5,068 nt of DNA, taken from Oscillospiraceae bacterium (GTDB lineage Bacteria; Bacillota; Clostridia; Oscillospirales; Oscillospiraceae). The stretch is from positions 1 to 5,068 of the forward strand of contig JAFYIF010000031.1 in the NCBI GenBank assembly GCA_017538775.1, given 5' to 3'. Positions within the stretch are counted from its first letter, which is position 1, and every line of letters begins with the position of its first letter. The position numbers and the translations under genes were made by a program. Under the pieces are notes generated by a model. That model had not been told where the DNA came from. It did not search any database and saw only the letters and a program-made list of their open reading frames with translations. Shown here piece by piece: positions 1 to 5,068 of this stretch.

Positions 1-17
1 AGTAGTAATAATGTGAT

Positions 18-1241
18 TTATCCCGCTTTCTGCTTGCGAAACAGGACAATGACCAGGTCCAGCAGCAGCACGACGATCACCCCCGCCAGGGCCAGCGCCC
101 CGTAGCGCATGGGCAGCAGGTACTGCATCTTCAGATAGGCGTGGTAGCCCAGCAGACTGGCGAAGCTGACCGCGATGGGGACCGGGAAAAGCCAGGGGGA
201 GACCACGGCCAGAGCCAGCGTCAGCACGTCGGCCAGGAAGAAGTAGCGGTCGTGCATGTGCGGCAGCAGGTAGGGCACGGCCACGCAGATGAGCACCGCG
301 ATTTCCAGCAGGGCCCGGTCGTTCAGCCGCTTCCGGCGAACATAGCAGAGGACGTACAGCACGAGCAGGAAGCAGAAGGCGGCCAAAACCCCCAGCCGGG
401 CCAGCTCCACCTGGTTCCCGTCGGCGGGCAGCAGGGCGTAGACGGAGGAGGAGTTGTAGTTCAGCCCGCTGCCCACGGACCCGGCCTGGCTGAAATAGAG
501 CAGCAGCGTCTCCTTCCAGGGCCGCCCCAGCGCCACGGCGGGGGCGACGGCGGCCAGGTAGCCCAGAGGGAAGAACAGCAGCTGCCACCACTTCACCTTC
601 CGGGCGAAGAGGAAAACCAGATAAACCGGCAGCAGGAACACCGCCTGGAGCTTGAAGGCGAAGGAGAGGGCGGCGGCCAGCACGGAGCGGATGGGGCGGT
701 CCTCCAGGGCGAAGACCAGGCTCCAGACCGACAGGGCGCCGTAGATGCTGTCGCACTGGCCCCAGTACGCGCCGTTCAGCAGCACGGTGGGGAGCAGCAG
801 GCTCAGGAAGAAGCTCAGCAGCCGGGCAAAGTCCCCCTTGCGGAAGCGGGAGACCAGCCGCAGCACGCCCCAGGCCAGCAGCAGGTCGAAGAGGCAGGAC
901 AGGAGCTTGATGAGATAGAGGTCCCGCACCGGGAGATAGGTGAAAGCCGCCAGGAAATATAAGTAGGGCACGTTGTAGTTGCAGGCCACGGAGAAGTCCC
1001 AGACATCCATCCGCAGCCCGGGAAAGCCCCCGGCCTGCCGGAAGTCCTCCACCCAGGCGTGGAGGAAGGTCTGGTAGTCCAGGGTCTCATGCTCCAGCAG
1101 CGCGCCCCGCAGGGCCATCACCGCCAGCAGCAGCGCGGCGGAGAGGAACAGCGCGCTTTTCCGACGCAGCAGCCCCTCTTTCCAGAGGATCAGGTAGCCC
1201 AGGGCGGCCAGGACCACCAGGCAGAGGTACGGAACGGTCAT
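18..1241 (-). CDS. Polytopic membrane glycosyltransferase, GT-C type, Gpi18-like (COG5542-like)
   Basis: This is a complete 407-residue integral membrane protein with roughly 11-13 hydrophobic segments (for example residues 3-20, 30-47, 112-130, 140-155, 186-206, 221-239, 283-301, 310-326, 381-401) and a basic C-terminal tail (FRKQK). Seen motifs, in order, are an acidic loop after the first membrane segments (LDYQTFLHAW, 54-63), YNVPYLYFLA (89-98), NGAYWGQCDSIYGAL (156-170) and PHMHDRYFF (327-335). The WGQCDSIY and MH(D/E)RYFF pair with an early loop Asp is what I know from bacterial Gpi18-like mannosyltransferases and related GT-C enzymes, which use polyprenyl-phosphate sugars on the outer face of the membrane. 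Donor, acceptor and exact sugar cannot be told; a role in a cell-surface glycan is inference. The ATG at 1241 is set by AAGGAGG (minus strand, 1254-1248) six bases upstream. It ends in TAA 17 bases from the window edge and is divergent from rpoB, so no operon partner is visible. Confidence 0.8.
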   Translation of the reverse strand: MTVPYLCLVVLAALGYLILWKEGLLRRKSALFLSAALLLAVMALRGALLEHETLDYQTFLHAWVEDFRQAGGFPGLRMDVWDFSVACNYNVPYLYFLAAFTYLPVRDLYLIKLLSCLFDLLLAWGVLRLVSRFRKGDFARLLSFFLSLLLPTVLLNGAYWGQCDSIYGALSVWSLVFALEDRPIRSVLAAALSFAFKLQAVFLLPVYLVFLFARKVKWWQLLFFPLGYLAAVAPAVALGRPWKETLLLYFSQAGSVGSGLNYNSSSVYALLPADGNQVELARLGVLAAFCFLLVLYVLCYVRRKRLNDRALLEIAVLICVAVPYLLPHMHDRYFFLADVLTLALAVVSPWLFPVPIAVSFASLLGYHAYLKMQYLLPMRYGALALAGVIVVLLLDLVIVLFRKQKAG

Positions 1242-1267
1242 TTGCAGCCTCCTTTGTCATACTGTAC

Positions 1268-1308
1268 AAAAAACCAACAAAAAAGCAGTTGGAACTCTCT
1301 CCAACTGC
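1268..1308 (-). terminator. Intrinsic terminator in the leader of the glycosyltransferase gene (attenuator candidate)
   Basis: On the minus strand, a perfect 9-bp stem GCAGTTGGA/TCCAACTGC (arms 1300-1308 and 1285-1293, six-base loop) is followed at once by T6, then GTTGG, then a second T6 (1268-1284). Read on the plus strand the stem is followed by GGCGG and no T run, so it works only leftward. No minus-strand gene lies upstream of it (rpoB is on the other strand), and it sits only 26 bases before the glycosyltransferase ATG. It therefore either limits readthrough into that gene or ends a short leader RNA. The GTTGG between the two T runs can pair with CCAAC in the 3' arm, a possible competing structure. 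The terminator shape is directly visible; attenuation is inference. Confidence 0.75.
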
Positions 1309-1321
1309 GGCGGATTGCGGC

Positions 1322-1351
1322 TTGACAAGCTATTTTAAACTGTGATAAAAT
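1322..1351 (+). promoter_or_regulatory. Sigma-A-like promoter for rpoB
   Basis: A perfect -35 TTGACA (1322-1327), an 18-bp spacer and -10 TAAAAT (1346-1351) with a TGA just before it (extended -10). The predicted start is near 1358, which leaves a leader of about 159 nt before the rpoB ATG. The promoter lies between the minus-strand start and the minus-strand gene, so the two divergent transcripts would overlap by about 40 nt (about 1358-1398). The 12-bp inverted repeat at 1326-1357 covers the spacer and -10 and could be an operator. Confidence 0.6.
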
Positions 1352-1357
1352 AACTTG
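1326..1357. repeat. 12-bp inverted repeat over the rpoB promoter
   Basis: Arms CAAGCTATTTTA (1326-1337) and TAAAATAACTTG (1346-1357) match at 11 of 12 positions with an 8-base loop. In plus-strand RNA the single odd pair is C-A. In minus-strand RNA the same position is a G-U wobble, so the stem is uninterrupted there. It may be a protein-binding dyad on the rpoB promoter or a stem in the leader of the glycosyltransferase mRNA. A second small dyad, GTGATA (1342-1347)/TATCAC (1361-1366), overlaps it and could be an alternative fold. Confidence 0.5.
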
Positions 1358-1404
1358 CTATATCACCAAGAGGACAGAAAGCCCTTTTTCCCGATTTCCC
1401 GTAC

Positions 1405-1432
1405 AGTATATCACAGCCGACGGAAAAATCAA
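1405..1432 (-). promoter_or_regulatory. Sigma-A-like promoter for the minus-strand glycosyltransferase transcript
   Basis: Read on the minus strand: -35 TTGATT (1432-1427), 16-bp spacer, -10 TATACT (1410-1405) preceded by TGA, which makes an extended -10. The predicted start is near 1398, giving a leader of about 157 nt before the ATG at 1241. That leader would contain the 1326-1357 stem and the terminator at 1268-1308. The match to consensus is good, but no expression data are available here. Confidence 0.6.
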
Positions 1433-1498
1433 GGGCGTGCCGAAAACTATTGACAACACATCCGGGCGTATCGCAAGAGCGCCGCGGGAATTGATGCG

Positions 1499-1508
1499 AA
1501 GGAGTGAT
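1499..1508 (+). promoter_or_regulatory. rpoB ribosome binding site with long spacing
   Basis: AAGGAG (1499-1504) is followed by TGAT, so AAGGAGTGAT matches the usual AAGGAGGTGAT with one base missing. From AAGGAG the gap to the ATG at 1517 is 12 bases, longer than usual; if the TGAT part also pairs, the gap is 8. An in-frame TGA at 1505-1507 rules out any start further upstream. The only near alternative is the ATG at 1532, even further away. Confidence 0.7.
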
Positions 1509-1516
1509 CATCCAAC

Positions 1517-4500
1517 ATGCCGAAGGACGTAATGTACGGCAAGACGCTGCGCAAGAGCTTTGCGCGGGTGGCGGAGGTCCAGGAGATGCCGCACCTGCTG
1601 GAGGTGCAGCGGAATTCCTATCAGTGGTTCCTGGAGCAGGGGCTCCGGGAGGTGTTTGACGAGGTGGACGCGGTCAGCGACTATTCCGGGAATCTGGAGC
1701 TGAGTTTTGTGGGCTACTCCATCAACGAGAAGCCCAAGTATTCCGAGCAGGAGTGCAAGGCCAGGGACGCGACTTATGCTGCGCCGCTGAAGGTCAGCGT
1801 GCGGCTGCGGAACCGGGAGACCGAGGAGATCAAGGAGCAGGAGATCTTCATGGGCGATTTCCCGATCATGACCGCCGGGGGGACCTTCATCATCAACGGG
1901 GCCGAGCGCGTCATTGTCTCGCAGATCGTGCGCTCGCCGGGGATCTACTTTGACAAGACCACGGACAAGGCTTTGATGAGCGTCTATTCCACCACCATCA
2001 TTCCGTATCATGGGGCCTGGCTGGAGTTTGAGACCGATGTGAACGACGTGTTTTATGTCCGCATTGACAAGAACCGGAAGATCCCGGTGACCTGGCTTTT
2101 GAAGGCCATGGGGCGGTATGAGGAGGATAAGCCCAGTACCTGGTTGAGTTGTTTGCCCGGGGGCGCGAATGGGCGGTACGCCGGGGACGGCGGAGTTGGG
2201 GCCGTCGGGGACGCCGGAGTTGGGGCCGTCGGGGACGCCGGCCCCTACGGGGGCGGGTCGCCGGTGGCCGGGTGTGTGACGAATGAGATGATCCGGGAGA
2301 TCTTTGGGGAGGATCTGCGGCTTACGGCCACGTTTGAGAAGGACAGCTGTCCCAGTCGGGAGGAGTGTCTGATTGAGATTTACAAGCGGCTGCGGCCGGG
2401 GGATCCGCCTACGGTGGACAGTGCGGAGGCTTTGCTGAACGGGCTTTTCTATGATCACCGGCGGTATGACATCTCCAATGTGGGGCGGTACAAGTTCAAC
2501 AAGAAGCTGGCGCTGGGGGCGCGGATCAGCGGGCACAGGCTGGCGCGGGCTGTGGTTGATCCGGACACCGGGGAAGTGCTGGCCGAGGCCGGGGAGGTGC
2601 TGAGCCGGGCGCGGGCCGATTTGATCCAGGACGCCGGGGTGAACGAGGTTTGGTTGGATGTGGCGGACGGCGGAACGCCGGGGACCGTGCGGTTGCCGGG
2701 GGGGCCGTCGGGGACGCCGGAGTTGGGGCCGTCGGGGACGCCGGCCCCTACGGTGGCGGAGGGGCGGTGTGTCCGCGTCTTCAGCAACGGCATGATCGAC
2801 ATGGGGAAGTATTTCCGGAAGATGGGGATCGAGTTGGACCCCGGGGAGTTGGGCGTGAAGGAGAAGGTGCGCGGGATTTTGTTGCGCGCGCTGGTGGAGC
2901 AATACAGCGGGGATGAGCTGCGGGAGCGGATCCGGGAGAGTATGGAGCTTCTGGTGCCGAAGCATGTGATTCTGGATGACATCTTTGCCTCGGTCAACTA
3001 TCTGAACTGTCTGGCGAACGGGATCGGGGAGCCGGACGACATTGACCATTTGGGGAACCGGCGGATGCGGTCTGTGGGGGAGCTTTTGCAGAACCAGTTC
3101 CGGATCGGCTTTTCCCGGATGGAGCGGGTGATCCGGGAGCGGATGACGCTGCAGGATCTGGACATTGTGACGCCGCAGAGTCTGGTGAACATCCGGCCGG
3201 TGACGGCGGCGATCAAGGAGTTCTTCGGGTCTTCTCCGCTGAGTCAGTTCATGGACCAGACCAACCCGCTGGCGGAGCTGACGCACAAGCGGCGCGTCTC
3301 GGCGCTGGGGCCCGGGGGGCTGAGCCGGGAGCGGGCCAGCTTTGACGTGCGGGACGTGCACTACAGCCACTATGGGCGGATGTGCCCCATCGAGACGCCG
3401 GAGGGGCCGAACATCGGACTCATCAGCTATCTGGCCGCCTTCGCCCGGGTCAACGAGTACGGCTTCCTGATCACGCCCTACCGGCGCATCGAGCATCTGC
3501 GGGACGAGAGCGGGCGGATCGTCGGGAACCGGCTGACGGACGACGTGCAGTATATGACCGCCGACGTGGAGGACCACTACATCATCTGCGAGGCCACGGA
3601 GCCGGTGGATGAGCGGGGCTGTCTCATCAACAAGCGCATCATCTGCCGACACCGGGACGAGATCATCGAGGTCGATCAGGACCGGGTGGACTTCATCGAC
3701 GTGAGTCCCCGCATGATGGTGTCCATCGCCACGGCGATGATCCCCTTTTTGGAGAACGACGACGCCAACCGGGCCTTGATGGGGGCGAACATGCAGCGGC
3801 AGGCTGTGCCTTTGATGACCACCGAGGCGCCCATCGTGGCCACTGGCATTGAGCACAAGTGCGCCATCGACTCCGGGGTGTGTCTGCTGGCCGAGGGGGA
3901 CGGGACCGTCACCCGGGTCAGCGCCACGGGGGTCAGCGTGCGGTATGACTCCGGGGAGAGCAAGGATTATGCGCTTATCAAGTTTTCCCGCAGCAACCAG
4001 GGGACCTGTTTCAACCAGCGGCCCATTGTGAAAGTGGGGGAGCGGGTGCATGGGTTCCGCGTGAACGAGCAGGGCCAGCCGGAGGATCCCACAGTGCTGG
4101 CGGATGGGCCGAGCACTTCTCAGGGGGAGCTGAGTCTGGGGAAGAACATCCTGGTGGGCTTTATGACCTGGGAGGGGTACAACTACGAGGACGCGATTCT
4201 TTTGAATGAGCGGCTGGTGATGGAGGATGTGTTTACCTCCATCCATGTGGAGGAATACGAGTGCGACGCCCGTGACACCAAGCTGGGACCTGAGGAGATC
4301 ACCCGGGACATTCCCGGGGTGGGCGAGGACGCGCTGAAGTATCTGGACGAGCGCGGGATCATCATGGTGGGCGCGGAAGTCCACGCCGGGGACATTCTGG
4401 TGGGGAAGGTCACACCCAAGGGGGAGACCGACCTGACCGCCGAGGAGCGGCTGCTCCGGGCCATTTTCGGCGAGAAGGCCCGGGAGGTCCGGGATACCAG

Positions 4501-5068
4501 TCTAAAGGTACCCCACGGCGAGGCGGGCATCATTGTGGACGTGAAGCGCTTTACCCGGGAGGCCGGGGACGAGATGGGGCCGGGGGTCAACGAGGTCGTG
4601 CGGGTCTACATTGCCCAGAAGCGGAAGATCTCTGTGGGCGACAAGATGGCCGGGCGGCACGGGAACAAGGGCGTGGTCAGCCGCATCCTGCCCAAGGAGG
4701 ATATGCCCTATCTGCCGGACGGGACGCCGCTGGACATTGTCCTGAACCCCCTGGGCGTGCCCAGCCGTATGAACATCGGGCAGGTGCTGGAGGTCCATCT
4801 GGGCTATGCGGCCCAGGCGCTGGGCTGGAAGGTGGCGACGCCCATCTTCAACGGTGCCAACGAGACCACGATCCACGAGACCCTGCGGCTGGCGAATCTG
4901 CGGGAGGACGGCAAGAGCGAGCTGCGGGACGGGCGCACCGGGGAGCTGTTCCAGAACGACGTGACCGTGGGCTGGGTCTACTTCCTCAAGCTCCACCATC
5001 TGGTGGACGACAAGATGCACGCCCGGTCCACCGGGCCTTACTCCCTGGTGACCCAGCAGCCGCTGGGC
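1517..5068 (+). CDS. rpoB: RNA polymerase beta subunit RpoB, 3' end cut by window
   Basis: RpoB forms, with beta-prime, the catalytic core of RNA polymerase in the cytoplasm. The frame runs 1184 codons with no stop to the last base; roughly 100 C-terminal residues are missing. Signatures in order are GDFPIMT (113-119), NGAERV (127-132), [10 protein letters not shown] (507-516), the rifampicin region (571-602), [15 protein letters not shown] (620-634), [12 protein letters not shown] (747-758), [12 protein letters not shown] (1041-1052, with the two conserved lysines K1043 and K1051 that match E. coli K1065 and K1073) and [17 protein letters not shown] (1168-1184). The start MPKDVMYGK fits the family N-terminus. 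The large E. coli lobe insertion and the E. coli insertion before [12 protein letters not shown] are absent, as in Firmicutes. Odd points are two repeat-derived lobe inserts (200-254, 383-415) and a loop of about 11 extra residues at 845-859. The rifampicin-pocket His is residue 590, against 482 in B. subtilis. No rplL lies upstream, so transcription probably starts at the promoter at 1322-1351. Confidence 0.98.
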   Translation, partial: MPKDVMYGKTLRKSFARVAEVQEMPHLLEVQRNSYQWFLEQGLREVFDEVDAVSDYSGNLELSFVGYSINEKPKYSEQECKARDATYAAPLKVSVRLRNRETEEIKEQEIFMGDFPIMTAGGTFIINGAERVIVSQIVRSPGIYFDKTTDKALMSVYSTTIIPYHGAWLEFETDVNDVFYVRIDKNRKIPVTWLLKAMGRYEEDKPSTWLSCLPGGANGRYAGDGGVGAVGDAGVGAVGDAGPYGGGSPVAGCVTNEMIREIFGEDLRLTATFEKDSCPSREECLIEIYKRLRPGDPPTVDSAEALLNGLFYDHRRYDISNVGRYKFNKKLALGARISGHRLARAVVDPDTGEVLAEAGEVLSRARADLIQDAGVNEVWLDVADGGTPGTVRLPGGPSGTPELGPSGTPAPTVAEGRCVRVFSNGMIDMGKYFRKMGIELDPGELGVKEKVRGILLRALVEQYSGDELRERIRESMELLVPKHVILDDIFASVNYLNCLANGIGEPDDIDHLGNRRMRSVGELLQNQFRIGFSRMERVIRERMTLQDLDIVTPQSLVNIRPVTAAIKEFFGSSPLSQFMDQTNPLAELTHKRRVSALGPGGLSRERASFDVRDVHYSHYGRMCPIETPEGPNIGLISYLAAFARVNEYGFLITPYRRIEHLRDESGRIVGNRLTDDVQYMTADVEDHYIICEATEPVDERGCLINKRIICRHRDEIIEVDQDRVDFIDVSPRMMVSIATAMIPFLENDDANRALMGANMQRQAVPLMTTEAPIVATGIEHKCAIDSGVCLLAEGDGTVTRVSATGVSVRYDSGESKDYALIKFSRSNQGTCFNQRPIVKVGERVHGFRVNEQGQPEDPTVLADGPSTSQGELSLGKNILVGFMTWEGYNYEDAILLNERLVMEDVFTSIHVEEYECDARDTKLGPEEITRDIPGVGEDALKYLDERGIIMVGAEVHAGDILVGKVTPKGETDLTAEERLLRAIFGEKAREVRDTSLKVPHGEAGIIVDVKRFTREAGDEMGPGVNEVVRVYIAQKRKISVGDKMAGRHGNKGVVSRILPKEDMPYLPDGTPLDIVLNPLGVPSRMNIGQVLEVHLGYAAQALGWKVATPIFNGANETTIHETLRLANLREDGKSELRDGRTGELFQNDVTVGWVYFLKLHHLVDDKMHARSTGPYSLVTQQPLG
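2191..2238 (+). repeat. Tandem 24-bp unit within copy A
   Basis: Two exact copies of a 24-bp unit that starts CGGAGTTGGGGCC (2191-2214 and 2215-2238). Copy B has one whole unit (2718-2741) preceded by the last 17 bases of another (2701-2717). Twenty-four bases is eight codons, so gain or loss of a unit would keep the rpoB frame. Confidence 0.9.
2222..2245 (+). repeat. Terminal hairpin of copy A
   Basis: GGGGCCG (2222-2228) pairs with CGGCCCC (2239-2245); after one T-C mismatch, CG (2230-2231) pairs with CG (2236-2237), leaving the loop GGGA, a GNRA-type tetraloop in RNA. No T run follows and the site is within rpoB, so it is not a terminator. Confidence 0.75.
2669..2759 (+). repeat. GC-rich dispersed palindromic element, copy B (inside rpoB)
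   Basis: Left motif 2669-2685, a 15-base variable part (six bases, i.e. two codons, longer than in copy A), then the identical 53-bp core at 2701-2753 and a nearly identical right end. The core starts at codon position 3, so the same DNA reads [17 protein letters not shown]. The variable part ends in a run of seven G (2698-2704). G4 runs at 2701, 2710, 2725 and 2734 match those of copy A. Confidence 0.9.
2725..2748 (+). repeat. Terminal hairpin of copy B
   Basis: Base-for-base the same hairpin as in copy A: GGGGCCG (2725-2731) with CGGCCCC (2742-2748), one T-C mismatch, two inner pairs and a GGGA loop. It is translated in a different frame from copy A. Confidence 0.75.
3227..3322 (+). other. 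Rifampicin-binding region of RpoB
   Basis: Residues 571-602 match the E. coli 507-538 cluster. Asp580, His590 and Ser595 stand where E. coli has D516, H526 and S531, and the surrounding Gln577, Phe578, Arg592 and Leu597 are also the usual residues. The one notable difference is Pro574 where E. coli has Gln510; I take this as lineage variation. By these residues the enzyme would be rifampicin-sensitive (inference). Confidence 0.85.

Larger units (their letters stand above)
1259..1409. repeat. Pair of 9-bp inverted arms ATACTGTAC / GTACAGTAT bracketing the control region
   Basis: ATACTGTAC (1259-1267) and GTACAGTAT (1401-1409) are exact reverse complements 133 bases apart. The right arm overlaps the -10 box of the minus-strand promoter and the left arm lies just upstream of the glycosyltransferase ribosome binding site. 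Because the right arm is upstream of the predicted minus-strand start, the pair would not form a stem in that RNA. A pair of protein-binding sites is possible, and so is chance. Confidence 0.3.
1358..1516 (+). promoter_or_regulatory. 5' leader of rpoB, no gene
   Basis: This is the predicted untranslated leader of rpoB. It holds no open frame worth calling. Visible pairings are GCCCTT (1381-1386) with AAGGGC (1431-1436), extended by the adjacent T and A runs with a bulge, and TCGCA (1471-1475) with TGCGA (1495-1499) directly before the Shine-Dalgarno sequence. I see no riboswitch class that I recognise and no T run that would make a terminator on the plus strand. Confidence 0.35.
2172..2256 (+). 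repeat. GC-rich dispersed palindromic element, copy A (inside rpoB)
   Basis: The copy starts with a 17-base left motif (2172-2188) that matches copy B at 16 of 17 bases. After a 9-base variable part comes a 53-bp core (2198-2250) identical to copy B, then GGGGCGG differing from copy B at the first base of its right end. The core starts at codon position 1, so it reads [17 protein letters not shown]. It ends in a hairpin (2222-2245) and contains G4 runs at 2198, 2207, 2222 and 2231. The same strand and order as copy B support one common element. Confidence 0.9.
2114..2278 (+). other. RpoB insert 1, residues 200-254, repeat-derived
   Basis: RpoB is conserved up to [12 protein letters not shown] (ending at residue 199) and again from [11 protein letters not shown] (256-266); in B. 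subtilis the matching blocks are joined by only about three residues. Here about 53 more residues intervene. The centre (G223-G247) is Gly/Ala/Val/Asp-rich and is encoded by the dispersed element at 2172-2256. The flanks ([19 protein letters not shown] before, SPVAGCV after) match neither RpoB nor the other insert and may be older debris. The position is in the beta lobe, close to where E. coli carries its dispensable lineage-specific insertion, which suggests a tolerant surface site (inference). Confidence 0.85.
2663..2761 (+). other. RpoB insert 2, residues 383-415, repeat-derived
   Basis: Between [10 protein letters not shown] (373-382) and [15 protein letters not shown] (416-430) lies a Pro/Gly/Thr/Ser-rich stretch of about 33 residues, for example GPSGTPEL and GPSGTPAPT. 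The flanks read as a continuous clostridial RpoB strand pair when the stretch is removed. It is encoded by the second copy of the element found in insert 1, read in a different frame. Its composition predicts a flexible surface loop. Confidence 0.8.

Noticed and set aside
141..962. A 273-codon open frame on the plus strand
   Set aside because: It lies antisense to the membrane glycosyltransferase. The Gln/Gly/Glu/His-rich product without any domain pattern is the complement of Leu/Ala/Val codons.
1285..1308. The hairpin as a plus-strand terminator
   Set aside because: On the plus strand the stem is followed by GGCGGATTGCGG with no T run; the T runs are on the minus-strand side only.
1450..1474. 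A second perfect TTGACA (1450-1455) as an rpoB promoter
   Set aside because: No -10-like hexamer lies at 16-18 bases; the nearest TATCGC is only 13 bases away. The promoter at 1322-1351 is much better.
2191..2253. The 24-bp units as a CRISPR array
   Set aside because: The units touch without spacers and lie within a conserved coding gene; there are no cas genes.
2114..2761. The rpoB inserts as inteins or introns
   Set aside because: They are far too short, lack splice-site residues or intein blocks, and stay in frame.
2650..2916. An 88-codon plus-strand frame across copy B
   Set aside because: It is an out-of-frame reading of rpoB kept open by the stop-free repeat; there is no sign of its own start signal.
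3227..3322. Rifampicin-resistance mutation at Pro574
   Set aside because: The main contact residues (Asp580, His590, Ser595) are wild type; Pro at the Gln510 position is more likely lineage variation than a selected change.
1508..4384. A 958-codon open frame on the minus strand
   Set aside because: It is antisense to the codons of rpoB. Its Pro/His/Arg/Leu-rich translation is what G/C-ending codons give on the opposite strand, it resembles no family, and rpoB conservation on the plus strand explains the DNA.

Overview
The window looks like chromosomal DNA from a GC-rich member of the Bacillota, class Clostridia. An Oscillospirales-type gut bacterium is my best guess. The basis is the Firmicutes-type RpoB (it lacks the large lobe insertion of E. 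coli beta, and its wording is close to B. subtilis and clostridial RpoB), strong AAGGAG-type ribosome binding sites, sigma-A-like promoters, and coding DNA that is very rich in G and C at third positions. Genus cannot be told from this sequence.

Layout. (1) 18-1241, minus strand: a complete 407-residue polytopic membrane protein that looks like a GT-C fold, Gpi18-like glycosyltransferase. (2) 1242-1516: an AT-richer intergenic region between two divergent genes. It holds a good sigma-A promoter in each direction, a 12-bp inverted repeat over the rpoB promoter, and a minus-strand intrinsic terminator just upstream of the glycosyltransferase gene, where it would act as an attenuator. (3) 1517-5068, plus strand: rpoB, encoding the beta subunit of RNA polymerase. 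It is cut by the window end after 1184 codons, about 100 codons short of the end of the family. No ribosomal protein gene precedes it, so rpoB starts its own transcription unit here instead of following rplJ-rplL.

The most striking observation is inside rpoB. Two stretches of extra residues (about 53 near residues 200-254 and about 33 near residues 383-415) interrupt the conserved lobe region. Both are built from the same GC-rich DNA element of roughly 85-91 bp, with a 53-bp core that is identical in the two places (2198-2250 and 2701-2753). The two copies are read in different reading frames, giving unrelated peptides ([12 protein letters not shown] and [12 protein letters not shown]). The core has no stop codon in any of the three forward frames, contains a 24-bp (8-codon) repeat unit, ends in a hairpin with a GNRA-type loop, and carries four G4 runs. 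This is what is expected of a mobile short palindromic repeat that has entered an essential gene twice and been kept in frame, comparable in principle with Rickettsia palindromic elements. The catalytic and rifampicin-pocket residues of RpoB are intact, so the gene looks functional.

The two genes have no evident metabolic link. They share only the divergent control region, where their predicted transcripts overlap by about 40 nt at their 5' ends.
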